Notes under the pieces: generated by a model
What the model was told of the DNA's origin: nothing
Databases searched by the model: none
The model's input: only the letters and a program-made list of their open reading frames with translations
Position numbers and translations under genes: made by a program
Shown here: one piece after another, positions 29,456-38,975 of the stretch
Position numbering within the stretch: the first letter of the stretch is position 1
How the letters are laid out: the number at the start of each line of letters is the position of its first letter
From: Sphingobacterium sp. PCS056
GTDB taxonomy: Bacteria > Bacteroidota > Bacteroidia > Sphingobacteriales > Sphingobacteriaceae
Length of the DNA stretch: 64,000 nucleotides
Assembly (NCBI RefSeq): GCF_023273895.1
Contig: NZ_CP096883.1
Coordinates: forward strand, 1,922,001 to 1,986,000
Direction: 5' to 3'

Positions 29456-31363
29456 CTAGAGGCTGCTCGTAAATTTAAATTTGATACCCAATTGAAAATT
29501 GCTAATGGTCTTAAATATTTCTTTCAAAGTTGCTTTTTCAATTTTAGTTAGACTATCGATTCGAATATAATTACTGGGTTCAGATTTTGAGGTTAAAATC
29601 TCATTAGTTTGATTTTTTAATCTCAGGGCCATCATATAATAGTATGATTGATATAATTCTTCGTATTGTGTCTGATTGAAGATCCCGAGCTTAACCAATT
29701 TTTTAAGCCTTTCGCCAGTATTTTCTTCATAAATTCTATTTTTTAATGCATATACACGCACCAGATCCACAATTGGAGTCATCGCTTTTTTGATATTTAA
29801 AAATTCAGCAGTTCCAATGGTTTGTGTTTTTATGGCATTAAAAAATGTTAATGGTGGTTGATATTGCAAAGCATTCTTTGCGATGAAGGAGAAGAAGCGT
29901 TCATTTGGTTTTTGTAATTCTATATTTAAAAATAATTTAAGTTCATCGATGATTTCTTGATTTCCATAGAGTCGCCTACAATCAAAGAACGTTGAAAATT
30001 TAATCGCATTCTCGGGCATGGTATCTTCTATCCAATTTTTATAATTATTTTTCCAATGGGATAAAGAATGTGTCCATTTAGGATTGCTCGCCATAAATTC
30101 ACCTGTGCAGTATACAAATCCAATTTTATTTAAATAATCAGAGACTTTCTTTGCAAAAGTTAAAAAATAACTTCTAACAAGTTCACGATGTTCATTCGCT
30201 TTATCTTCATATATAATGGCATTATCTTGATCGGTTTTGAGTGTTTGTTCCTTCCTGCCTTCACTTCCTGTTACCATAAAAACAAATTTTGCGGGAGGTT
30301 CTCCAATTTCTTGGATCACTTTTTCAATCACTTTGATTGAAATGGTATCGGCAATTGTGGTGATCACTTGGTTGGCAATTTCTGCATGGACACCGCGCTC
30401 TAACAATTGGTTTATAATTTTAGGTACATTATTCCATTTATCTCCGAGCTCATCTATAGATTCAGCTAATTTTACAGATTGTATAAAAACTAAGGGAGAT
30501 TGCCCTTGCTCACTTAGTAAGCGATTTCGGCTTAAAAAACCAACATATTTACCTTCTTTTTCGACTAAAAGATATTTGGTTTTCGTTCGGAACATCATGA
30601 GAACGGCTTCATATAGAAAGGCTTGATGAGAGATGCTGACAATCGGATTGTCCATCACCGACCCGATCGGTTGTGTAGCTTCTATTTGCTTCCCTAATAC
30701 ATTGTCGCGTAATGTTATATCTGTTGCGTATCCGATGATTTCTTCTTTTTCCGTTATAAAGATGCAGCTAATTTTATGTCTTGACATTTTTTGTGCTACT
30801 TCGAAAATAGGCGTATGGTAGGGAACGGATATAATATCTTTATAGATGATGTTATCAATCTTTCGAGAATATAACTGATCAGCTGCGTAATAACTTTCTT
30901 CAAATGGTGCTGGCGATTTTACGAAATGCGAAAAATCTTCTTCTAGCATTTTGCGTCCAAATGAATTTGTAAAGAAATGAAAAAAATCCTCATTGACATG
31001 ACAGAGTTCAATAAAGTCTTTACGGGGCAATCGGTATATGGTTGTTCCTTTTTTGACCATGACAGATTTTAATGCCTTTTTACGGTTTAGCAGAATAGAT
31101 ATTCCTCCAAAGCAATAAGGATGATGATGGATCTCAATAGAATGTTTATTTTCACTAGTATCTAAGAAAAAAGTTTCGTATTCACCTTTATAAATGAGAT
31201 CTATTCCTTCAATATCTGTCACATTCTGTCGGTAAAGCAGCTCTTCTTTTGTAAATGTATATTTCGTCATCAGGTCTACTAAACTTTTTTGCACGGAATC
31301 GGGCAAGAGTTGAAAAGGTTGAGTTGTTTTTAATAACGATAAAATAACCTCAGAATTATTCAT
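29456..31363 (-). CDS. cNMP-binding / CBS / DUF294 nucleotidyltransferase-like signalling protein
   Basis: The start at 31363 (MNNSEVILSLLKTTQPFQLLP) lies 10 bases after the upstream exonuclease; the longer frame to 31420 would overlap it without homology. Order of domains in 635 residues: cyclic-nucleotide-binding fold (about 10-135, IHHHPYCFGGISIL), two CBS motifs (about 160-280, VPYHTPIFEVAQKMSRHKISCIFI), DUF294 nucleotidyltransferase-like domain with MVTGSEGRKEQTLKTDQDNA (G-S and D-x-D pattern), and a helical C-terminal domain. Similar proteins sense nucleotides and may modify a partner, comparable in layout to GlnD-like enzymes. Target unknown. Confidence 0.85.
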   Translation of the reverse strand: MNNSEVILSLLKTTQPFQLLPDSVQKSLVDLMTKYTFTKEELLYRQNVTDIEGIDLIYKGEYETFFLDTSENKHSIEIHHHPYCFGGISILLNRKKALKSVMVKKGTTIYRLPRKDFIELCHVNEDFFHFFTNSFGRKMLEEDFSHFVKSPAPFEESYYAADQLYSRKIDNIIYKDIISVPYHTPIFEVAQKMSRHKISCIFITEKEEIIGYATDITLRDNVLGKQIEATQPIGSVMDNPIVSISHQAFLYEAVLMMFRTKTKYLLVEKEGKYVGFLSRNRLLSEQGQSPLVFIQSVKLAESIDELGDKWNNVPKIINQLLERGVHAEIANQVITTIADTISIKVIEKVIQEIGEPPAKFVFMVTGSEGRKEQTLKTDQDNAIIYEDKANEHRELVRSYFLTFAKKVSDYLNKIGFVYCTGEFMASNPKWTHSLSHWKNNYKNWIEDTMPENAIKFSTFFDCRRLYGNQEIIDELKLFLNIELQKPNERFFSFIAKNALQYQPPLTFFNAIKTQTIGTAEFLNIKKAMTPIVDLVRVYALKNRIYEENTGERLKKLVKLGIFNQTQYEELYQSYYYMMALRLKNQTNEILTSKSEPSNYIRIDSLTKIEKATLKEIFKTISNFQLGIKFKFTSSL

Positions 31364-31373
31364 ATAAGCGGAT

Positions 31374-32000
31374 TTAAGGTTGAAATATAGGTAGAAATTG
31401 AGCTTGTTGGTTTTCAACATCTGCTATTGAAAGTTCATTTCTGCGTATCATTTCAAAATAGCATTTTGCAGTTATTTCGGCATCTTTTTCAGCATGATGC
31501 ATATTTTCGGGCAATGTTGTAAATAACGCTTCATGTAGGAGTGCTAGATTCATATAGACCATATTGGGATTTCGTACATACTTTTTGCTATGCCATAAGG
31601 TACAAAAATAGCGGAATTGTTCAAATGGGATAGGCAGTTTTACTCTAACAAATTCAGCGCACAAGACTTGTAAATCAAATGATAAGAAATGACCAACAAT
31701 TAAAGGGTTATATTTTTTTAGATCATGTGCTAATTTTCGAAGTACGTTTTTTTTGTTGTCACCATGCTCTCTCAAAAAATGGGGTGTTAAACCATGAATT
31801 TTTTCTGATTCTCGACTTATAGGGATCAGTGGTTCATAGATGTATTTGTTTGTGCGTTTGATTTCATTAATCTCCATGTCAAATATGATCCATGCTAATT
31901 GCAATACATGAGGCCAATTTTGAATATCGCTGTATTTTTTATCCCATTTTTTAGGAAGATCGGAGGTTTCTGTATCCAGAAATAATATATACTTTTTCAA
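31374..32000 (-). CDS. DnaQ-like 3'-5' exonuclease
   Basis: This 208-residue DEDD exonuclease has motif I FLDTETSDLP near the N-terminus, motif II VGHFLSFDLQVL at about 100-115, and motif III HHAEKDAEIT at about 172-181 (DEDDh type). It resembles the epsilon proofreading subunit and RNase T/PolC-type domains but stands alone. It is paired with the DUF294 gene 10 bases downstream, an association also known in other bacteria, which suggests a regulatory nucleic-acid or nucleotide turnover role rather than replication proofreading. Confidence 0.85.
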   Translation of the reverse strand: MKKYILFLDTETSDLPKKWDKKYSDIQNWPHVLQLAWIIFDMEINEIKRTNKYIYEPLIPISRESEKIHGLTPHFLREHGDNKKNVLRKLAHDLKKYNPLIVGHFLSFDLQVLCAEFVRVKLPIPFEQFRYFCTLWHSKKYVRNPNMVYMNLALLHEALFTTLPENMHHAEKDAEITAKCYFEMIRRNELSIADVENQQAQFLPIFQP

Positions 32001-32085
32001 AAAGTGTGTCGCTATGCTATTTGTTATTAAAAATAAGTAAATTATCGATCATATGGAAAGCCAACAGGTAAAAAAAACGGATCGG

Positions 32086-35000
32086 CTACACATGTTGTAC
32101 AGTTGTGTTTTTTTGAAACTCGGTAGGTGTGATTCCAAAAGACGCTTTGAAGCAAGTCGCAAAATAACGTGGATCAGAAAATCCGGTTGCAAATGCCACT
32201 TCGCTAACCGTAATAGATTTATCTTTTTCCATCATCTGACAGGCATGTTTTAAGCGAATATTTTTTATAAACTCACTCGGTGATAAATCAAGCAGTACTT
32301 TGGTTTTACGGTATAGTGTCGATTTGGATAGTGCGAGTATCTCCCCAAGCTTAATAATATCAAATTGATCGTCACCTAAGTTTTCTTCAACAACCTTGAT
32401 CATTCGTTGTAAGAACTGTTCATCTACAGGAGTGTAATCCAAAGTTGCGATATTAATTTGTGTATTGTTATTGAAGTTGATCTGCTTCGTTCTTTTATTG
32501 ATGATAAAGCTCTGAATTTTGGCTTCCAGTACTTTAATATCGAAAGGCTTACTGATATAGCCGTCGGCTCCAGCTTGATAACATTCAATTCGATCTTCTA
32601 TACTATTCTTTGCTGTAAGCAATAATACTGGAATATGGTTAATTTCCGTATGCTGCTTGACAGCTGTACATAGGCTAAGTCCATCCATTTCGGGCATCAT
32701 AATATCACTGACAATAATATCAATATCGACTTTGTTTAAAAGGTCTAGACCTTGTTTTCCGTCAGAAGCGACATGGACATGGTATTTCTTTGATAAAATA
32801 CTTGACATAGTCTGCTGCAGATCTTCGTTATCTTCTACCAGTAAAATATGCAGTTTATGGAGCTCTCCAGAAGTGATTTCATGGATGACTGTTTCGACAT
32901 CATTGATTTCATAGATCAGTTGATCTTTTTTAGGAAAGGACTCATCCCATATTTGATATCCTTTGTTAAGGTAAAATTCCTTATCAACAGGTAGTATGAT
33001 CTGGAAGCAAGTTCCTTGGTCAGGTAAACTCTCGACACTGATTTTCCCAAAGTGAATGTCTACTAATTCTTTGGTTACTGACAGACCAATACCATTGCTT
33101 TCTTGATTGACAAATGATTTATTGGTATAAAATGGTTTAAATATTTTATCTAATTCATCTTTATCGATTCCCATGCCGTTATCACGTACAAAAAGATAGA
33201 GCAGTTTTTGTCTATTGTCTTCTTTTATATAGTATGACAGGGTGATTTTACCATCTTTAGGTGTGTATTTAAAGGCATTAGAGAGTAAATTGAAAAGGAT
33301 TTTATCCATTTTATCCGCATCATAATAAACATCGGTTGTACATTCTCCATGATTGATTTCAAATTCAATATTTTTTCGAACGGCTAACGGGCTAAAAAAA
33401 ACATGGCTCAATTGATTTATAAATGCGGGCAAATGTTCTTGACTAACTTTCAATTCCATCAAATTATTTTCTATTCTTCTGAAATCCAAAATTTGTTGTA
33501 ATAAACGTTTTAAGCGATCTAGATTTAATCTCATTTTTTCGAACTGGCTTAAATGATGCTTTGTTGTCATTTGGACGTCGTCTACTAAGCAAGAAATAAT
33601 GGTTAATGGTGTCAACAGGTCATGCGAAATACTTGTGAAATAACTGAGTTTGGATTGCGCCAGTGCGTGTGCATTTTCTTTTTCTATTTGCGCAATTTTT
33701 AGATCACTTCTTAATTTTAAACGGTGTAAAGTAAAATTAATAAAATAGTAAAATATACCGATCAGTAGGCATGCATATAAAAAATAGGCTAAATTGCTCT
33801 CATAAAATGCAGCTTTTTTGTAAATATTAATTTCGGTAATTGTCGTATTCCATTTATTATTTAAATCAGTCGATTTTATTAAAAATCGATAAGATCCTTT
33901 TCCTAGATTATTATATGCTGCGAATACCCGATCTCGGGATGCATTGACCCAATCCTGATCAATACCTTCTAACTTATAGGCATAGCGAAGTTTATTATCC
34001 TGGGTATAGCCAAGTGATGAAAAAGAAAATTCTATATTTTGATCGTCGGGTTCCAATGTCAGTATCTGTTGATTGAAATTAAATTTTTTTTGATTGGATT
34101 CAAGGACAATGGACTTATTATTAATCTTGATATCTGTTACTTGGACTTTAGCTCTATAATTTGGAATATTACTATTATCATCCAATCTAACCATTCCGTT
34201 ATATCCTCCAAAGTAGACCGAGTTTGATTTTTTATCAATCGTAAATGCTCTTTTGGAAAACATATTGACTTGCAGACTGTCAGTCGATGTAAATTCTAAG
34301 ATGTCTTTATTGAGTGCATTTATTTTAAATATATTTCTGGTACTAGAAAGCCATACGGTATTATCTAGGCAAACGATATCCAGTAGTTGGTTTTTTCCAA
34401 ATAAAGCCGAATTTGCTAATTCCTCCATTTTCTTTATACCAGTTTGATAATACAGTAAGCGATTATCTTTGGTTCCGATCCATAGGTTGTCATTTTTATC
34501 AATATCTAAGGATTCAATTTGATTCGTTTTAAGAATTGCCGTCGATTGACCAATATGTTGTAAGATCTGATCTGGATCATTTTTATTGATATAATAAATG
34601 CCGCTTCCCTTGGTGGCTATCCAAATATTTGATTTTTTATCTTCAGCTATGCTAACCGCTTGATCTTTTATCTTTGTGATCAGCTTTATTTTCTTGCTGC
34701 TAGCATCTCTATATAATACACCTTGACTTGTTGCGATCCAAGTTCTCGACTGACTATCTTGGAAAAAGAAGATGGGAACCCCGGAGTGGTTTGCTTCACG
34801 CTTTAGATCTATCTTATGATTTAACTTGATATTGTTATGCTGCTTTTCGAAAACATTTATAGTGGCTTCATAAGCAGAACCGACCCACAGTTCCTGCTGT
34901 ACATCAATGGCACAGCTAGCTGCTCTAATGGAGATCAATTCTCGTAAATTGGCATTACTATATGTGTTTAATAAACCATCGTTTGGGTTTAAACTTCCAA

Positions 35001-36138
35001 AGCCAAAGCGCTCCAGATTGAACCAAAATATACCCTTTTCATCACGGTATAACATATTCACATTGGGCGCGATGCTATATCTACTTTTAATTTCTTTAAA
35101 GGTGTAATTTTGAATCAGGGGCTTATCAAAACTAATCGTTGAGATCCCTTTTCCACCGATAGAAAGCCACAATGTCCCTAATCGATCTTGATATATATCA
35201 TTGAAAATATTGGTGGTATGATCAAAATAGGGAGCCATATTGACTTCTTTGAGTGCTCCGTTTATATATTGAAAGGTCGATATACCAGAAAACGAAAGGA
35301 TCCAAATATAATTGCGATGCCGATCTTGCACGATGTTATAGAATAAATCTTCCTTTCCAATGTTTCGACGCTTGTTTTTTATTGCTATTTCTTGGTATAA
35401 GTTCTTCTTATTGTCCGGATTAAATAAGTAAACTCCATCTCCCCAGGTACATACCCAGAGTTGTTTGTTATGATCTTCAAATAGCTTGAAGGGATTATTA
35501 CGTGTTCCAACTTTTGGATAATCAATGAATTGATTTTTCTGTATATCTAACTTAAATAAGCCTTGTTCCCAAATTCCTACCCAAATATTGCCTTTTTTGT
35601 CTTCAAATATGGTATTAACAGTTCCTGATGGTAATTTATAAATAGAATTATGATCATCCTGATAATTTTGGATGATGGATAAGTCTTTGTTATATACCAC
35701 AATACCGTTGTCAGATCCTACCCATAATCTATTTTTTTTATCAATTAATAATGTTGTTATACGTGTTGTGGATTGTAGTTTGTTTTTGAATGGTTTGATC
35801 ACATAACTTTCTTTTTCTAGCGTATATAACCCTTTCTCTGTACCTAGAATGAGGTAATTTTGATATTCTACTAATGTTTTAATGTTTTGATTTGTTGCTG
35901 TTTTGCCCTCTATGGTCTTTAATTTAAAATTAAGGATATTATACGCATCATACCTACTTAATCCCTGTGTAGAAGCAAACCAGATATAGCCATCCTTATC
36001 CTGACAAGTTTGATTGATGGTGAGGGAGGGTAATTCATTATTTTTAGCAATGGGATTCAATCCCATTTGTTGGCCATTAACTTGGATATGAAAAAGTAAA
36101 TATATGATGAAGAAGAAGATTTGATATGTATTTTTCAT
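32086..36138 (-). CDS. Hybrid two-component sensor/regulator (HTCS) of the PUL
   Basis: This 1350-residue one-piece sensor and transcription factor starts at 36138 with a signal peptide (ending NGQ). The periplasmic part is about 14 Reg_prop beta-propeller repeats (DKDGYIWFASTQGLSRYD, NLWIGTKDNRLLYY) followed by a Y_Y_Y domain (about 690-780). One membrane helix follows (FLYACLLIGIFYYFINF), then a HisKA with SHDLLTPLT, an HATPase with NLLSNAFKYT, DNGMGI and GIGLSV, a receiver with SDIMMPEMDG and KPFD, and a C-terminal AraC-type HTH (LALSKSTLYRKTK, VAFATGFSDPRYFATCFK). Such proteins bind oligosaccharide products and switch on the adjacent PUL. It is divergent from the enzyme run starting at 36616. 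Confidence 0.95.
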   Translation of the reverse strand: MKNTYQIFFFIIYLLFHIQVNGQQMGLNPIAKNNELPSLTINQTCQDKDGYIWFASTQGLSRYDAYNILNFKLKTIEGKTATNQNIKTLVEYQNYLILGTEKGLYTLEKESYVIKPFKNKLQSTTRITTLLIDKKNRLWVGSDNGIVVYNKDLSIIQNYQDDHNSIYKLPSGTVNTIFEDKKGNIWVGIWEQGLFKLDIQKNQFIDYPKVGTRNNPFKLFEDHNKQLWVCTWGDGVYLFNPDNKKNLYQEIAIKNKRRNIGKEDLFYNIVQDRHRNYIWILSFSGISTFQYINGALKEVNMAPYFDHTTNIFNDIYQDRLGTLWLSIGGKGISTISFDKPLIQNYTFKEIKSRYSIAPNVNMLYRDEKGIFWFNLERFGFGSLNPNDGLLNTYSNANLRELISIRAASCAIDVQQELWVGSAYEATINVFEKQHNNIKLNHKIDLKREANHSGVPIFFFQDSQSRTWIATSQGVLYRDASSKKIKLITKIKDQAVSIAEDKKSNIWIATKGSGIYYINKNDPDQILQHIGQSTAILKTNQIESLDIDKNDNLWIGTKDNRLLYYQTGIKKMEELANSALFGKNQLLDIVCLDNTVWLSSTRNIFKINALNKDILEFTSTDSLQVNMFSKRAFTIDKKSNSVYFGGYNGMVRLDDNSNIPNYRAKVQVTDIKINNKSIVLESNQKKFNFNQQILTLEPDDQNIEFSFSSLGYTQDNKLRYAYKLEGIDQDWVNASRDRVFAAYNNLGKGSYRFLIKSTDLNNKWNTTITEINIYKKAAFYESNLAYFLYACLLIGIFYYFINFTLHRLKLRSDLKIAQIEKENAHALAQSKLSYFTSISHDLLTPLTIISCLVDDVQMTTKHHLSQFEKMRLNLDRLKRLLQQILDFRRIENNLMELKVSQEHLPAFINQLSHVFFSPLAVRKNIEFEINHGECTTDVYYDADKMDKILFNLLSNAFKYTPKDGKITLSYYIKEDNRQKLLYLFVRDNGMGIDKDELDKIFKPFYTNKSFVNQESNGIGLSVTKELVDIHFGKISVESLPDQGTCFQIILPVDKEFYLNKGYQIWDESFPKKDQLIYEINDVETVIHEITSGELHKLHILLVEDNEDLQQTMSSILSKKYHVHVASDGKQGLDLLNKVDIDIIVSDIMMPEMDGLSLCTAVKQHTEINHIPVLLLTAKNSIEDRIECYQAGADGYISKPFDIKVLEAKIQSFIINKRTKQINFNNNTQINIATLDYTPVDEQFLQRMIKVVEENLGDDQFDIIKLGEILALSKSTLYRKTKVLLDLSPSEFIKNIRLKHACQMMEKDKSITVSEVAFATGFSDPRYFATCFKASFGITPTEFQKNTTVQHV

Positions 36139-36615
36139 AATCAATTGGTTTAATCTAATCAGATCTACAATTTGTCCTTCACTTCTAGCTGTTTTTATCG
36201 CCTTACTCAATAAAGCCGGTGAATTAATTAACATAAGAAGAAAGGGAGACATCATTTAATTCCTTAATAATGGTTAGCGCTAAATTGCTATTCCTTGCGT
36301 CTTAATTGAGTATCTAACTGGTTCAAAAGTCCGATTCAAATTGGTATCTTTTTTAAAGATATAGAATGTTATTTAAAATAAATGTAAAATAAACACTTAT
36401 TTTAAAAAAAATGGGTTAAATGTCGTTTTCCGAGCACTATTGCTCTATAGTGGATTACTCAAACTATTAAATGATCCAATTTTGTATGTTGAATAAACCC
36501 AAATTAAACATCAGATATATGCATTTTAGCTAGATTTGATTTGACCAATCTTCAATAATATTTAGATCTGCTAAACGCTGTTGATTGGATTTTTTTAACC
36601 TTAAAACCTTAAGAT
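36139..36615. promoter_or_regulatory. Divergent control region between HTCS and PUL enzymes
   Basis: This 477-base gap contains no gene. TAGATTTG at 36531-36538 is a -7 candidate for the plus-strand operon, with a leader of about 70 bases. A 10-bp AT-only inverted repeat lies at 36372-36381 and 36397-36406. The HTCS binding site should be here, but it cannot be defined from one copy. Confidence 0.45.
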
Positions 36616-37728
36616 ATGCGCAAATACTTTATTGTATATTTTCTTCTGATTACTTATTCTGTCTTTGGACAAGATCTTAAAAAGAGTGATGTTTTGGCTC
36701 AATTGAATCTGGCGAATCACTATTGGCAGTCCAACCATAAGCCTCAAGTTTGGGCATTTTGGGATCAAGCAGCTTATCACAGTGGAAATATGGAATTTTA
36801 TAAAGAGTTTAAAAATAAAACCTTCTTAAAATATACGGAAGATTGGGCGAATTTTAATGAATGGCAGGGTGCAAAATCAACCGATAAAGCGAATTGGAAA
36901 TATAGTTATGGGGAGACTGATGATTATGTGCTGTTTGGCGATTGGCAGATCTGTTTTCAAACCTATATTGATCTTTATCATATCGACCCCCAAGCTTACA
37001 AAATAGCCCGAGCTCAAGAAGTGATGGATTACCAAATTCATACCAAACAGCATGATTACTGGTGGTGGGCCGATGGACTATATATGGTGATGCCCGTGAT
37101 GACCAAGATGTACAATTTAACTAAAAATCCGCTCTATTTAGAAAAGCTACATGAATATTTGGAGTATGCAGATGGTATCATGTATGATCAAGATGAAAAA
37201 CTGTATTATAGGGATGCTAAATATGTCTATCCAAAACATAAGACCGCTCATGGGAAAAAAGACTTTTGGGCAAGGGGTGATGGTTGGGTATTCGCGGGAT
37301 TAGCAAAAGTGCTACAAGATCTGCCCAAAGACAATGCATATTATAGACATTATGTAAAACGTTTTCAAGATATGGCCGATGCTATTGTAGCGTGTCAACA
37401 GAAGGAGGGTTTCTGGACGAGAAGTATGCTAGATCCAGAACATGCACCAGGTAAGGAATCCAGTGGAACGTCTTTCTTCACTTATGGACTTCTTTGGGGA
37501 ATTAACAACGGGATTTTGAATCGTGAAGAATTTGATGGTGCCGCAAAAAAAGGATGGCATTATTTAAGTAATATTGCTTTACAGCCTGATGGCAAAGTAG
37601 GTTATATTCAGCCTATCGGAGAAAAGGCCATACCAGGTCAAGTCGTTGATGCCCATTCTACATCACCATTCGGTGTGGGAGCATTTTTATTGGCGGGTGT
37701 TGAAATGTACAGATATTTAAGCAAATGA
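36616..37728 (+). CDS. GH105 unsaturated (rhamno)galacturonyl hydrolase
   Basis: This 370-residue secreted enzyme has a signal peptide ending SVFGQ. It has the (alpha/alpha)6 barrel of GH105: DYVLFGDWQICFQTYIDLY, a WADGLYM segment with the expected catalytic Asp at about 153, the WARGDGW substrate motif at 218-224, and GTSFFTYGLLWGI. GH105 enzymes remove the 4,5-unsaturated uronic acid left by polysaccharide lyases. It is first in a tight cassette: its stop overlaps the next start (ATGA). It differs clearly from the second GH105 at 55286, so the two likely act on different ends. Confidence 0.92.
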   Translation: MRKYFIVYFLLITYSVFGQDLKKSDVLAQLNLANHYWQSNHKPQVWAFWDQAAYHSGNMEFYKEFKNKTFLKYTEDWANFNEWQGAKSTDKANWKYSYGETDDYVLFGDWQICFQTYIDLYHIDPQAYKIARAQEVMDYQIHTKQHDYWWWADGLYMVMPVMTKMYNLTKNPLYLEKLHEYLEYADGIMYDQDEKLYYRDAKYVYPKHKTAHGKKDFWARGDGWVFAGLAKVLQDLPKDNAYYRHYVKRFQDMADAIVACQQKEGFWTRSMLDPEHAPGKESSGTSFFTYGLLWGINNGILNREEFDGAAKKGWHYLSNIALQPDGKVGYIQPIGEKAIPGQVVDAHSTSPFGVGAFLLAGVEMYRYLSK

Positions 37729-38963
37729 TGATGAAAAATGTATGGACATTATGGGTATTGATATGCTTCGCCAATGTGACTTATGGGCAGAAGAAAAATA
37801 CTATAGCATGGAAAGAAACTTCAAGAGCCTTTTGGTTAAAGGAGATGGATCGTATGGCAAGACCGGTTATGCGTAGTTTGGCTCATGACAGTCTAAAGAT
37901 CAATATGCCTCAAATTACTTCTATAGCGGTTGACAATAAAGAACATCGCATTCAAGTGCAATATGTAGAAGTATTAGGTCGAGTTTTAAGTGGAATATCG
38001 CCTTGGTTGGCTTTGAATGACGGTTCGGAAGAAGAGCAAATATTGAGAAAACAATATCGCAATTGGACTATTCAAGCATTAAAAAATGCCTTGGATAGTA
38101 ATGCAAATGATTTTATGCGTTTTGATCTAGGTGGGCAGCAATTAGTGGATGCCTCATTTATTTCAGTTGCTTTTTTGCGTTGTCCTTGGTTATGGGATCA
38201 GCTGGATCCTGTAACTCAAGGCCATTTGGTCCAGGCAATCAAAACGACACGTCAATTTAGACCCGTGTTTTCCAATTGGTTACTTTTTTCTGCCATGAAT
38301 GAAGCTTTTCTAGCCCAGTACAGTAAAGAATGGGATGTTATGAGAGTAGATTATGCCTTGCAACAATTGGAGCAATGGTATGTTGGGGACGGGATGTATA
38401 TGGATGGTCCTCATTATGCATATGATTATTATAATAGTTATGTTATTCATCCTTTTTTATCTGGAATTATGGATGTCATCGAGCAAAAAACTAAAAACTA
38501 TGATGGCATGTTTGCGAAAATCAAACTACGCAACCAACGATATGCCATAATATTGGAAAGGTTGATTAATACAGATGGTACTTTTCCACCATCCGGAAGA
38601 TCAGTCATTTATCGTGGAGCAGCCTTTCACCATTTGGCAGACATGGCCCTGAAAAAACGATTGCCCAAAGAGCTGACGGAGGGACAAGTCCGCGCTGCTT
38701 TATCTGCGGTTTTGAAGAAAACATTTGAAAGTCCATCTACTTATCATCAAAACTGGTTAACGATTGGTCTATATGGAGATCAGCCCGGATTAGGAGATTT
38801 TTATAACAATCAAGGAAGTCCATATTTATGCAGTACGATTTTTTTACCGCTTGGACTATCTGAACAAGATAGTTTTTGGACTTCAAAAGAAGAAGAATGG
38901 AGTTCTAAGCGTGTTTGGTCTGGACAGGATTGGAAAAAAGATCAAAGTAAGGCCATTCAATAA
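37725..38963 (+). CDS. DUF2264 glycan-processing enzyme (GH154-like), short paralogue
   Basis: This 412-residue exported protein has a signal peptide ending TYGQ. It follows DUF2264: RAFWLKEMDRMARPVMRSLA, EVLGRVLSGISPWL, SNWLLFSAMNEAFLAQY, and the aromatic block DGMYMDGPHYAYDYYNSYVIHP. As I recall, members of this family have been shown to be exo-beta-glucuronidases (CAZy GH154); the fold is an (alpha/alpha)6 toroid. Substrate here is inferred only from context (rhamnose/uronate glycan). It shares four bases with the GH105 gene and is 12 bases from the propeller gene, so they are one operon. Confidence 0.82.
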   Translation: MMMKNVWTLWVLICFANVTYGQKKNTIAWKETSRAFWLKEMDRMARPVMRSLAHDSLKINMPQITSIAVDNKEHRIQVQYVEVLGRVLSGISPWLALNDGSEEEQILRKQYRNWTIQALKNALDSNANDFMRFDLGGQQLVDASFISVAFLRCPWLWDQLDPVTQGHLVQAIKTTRQFRPVFSNWLLFSAMNEAFLAQYSKEWDVMRVDYALQQLEQWYVGDGMYMDGPHYAYDYYNSYVIHPFLSGIMDVIEQKTKNYDGMFAKIKLRNQRYAIILERLINTDGTFPPSGRSVIYRGAAFHHLADMALKKRLPKELTEGQVRAALSAVLKKTFESPSTYHQNWLTIGLYGDQPGLGDFYNNQGSPYLCSTIFLPLGLSEQDSFWTSKEEEWSSKRVWSGQDWKKDQSKAIQ

Positions 38964-38975
38964 AAGCTATTAGTC

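Noticed and set aside
31364..31420. Longer start for the cNMP/CBS/DUF294 protein
   Set aside because: It would overlap the exonuclease gene by 47 bases; the start at 31363 follows its stop cleanly.
32053..32253. Short plus-strand frame opposite the HTCS C-terminus
   Set aside because: It lies in the complement of the well-supported AraC domain, with no signal, motif or spacing to support translation.
36139..36255. Longer HTCS start at 36255
   Set aside because: It would put 39 residues ahead of a clear signal peptide at 36138.
36372..36406. AT-only inverted repeat as HTCS binding site
   Set aside because: Composed only of A and T in an AT-rich genome; chance occurrence is likely.
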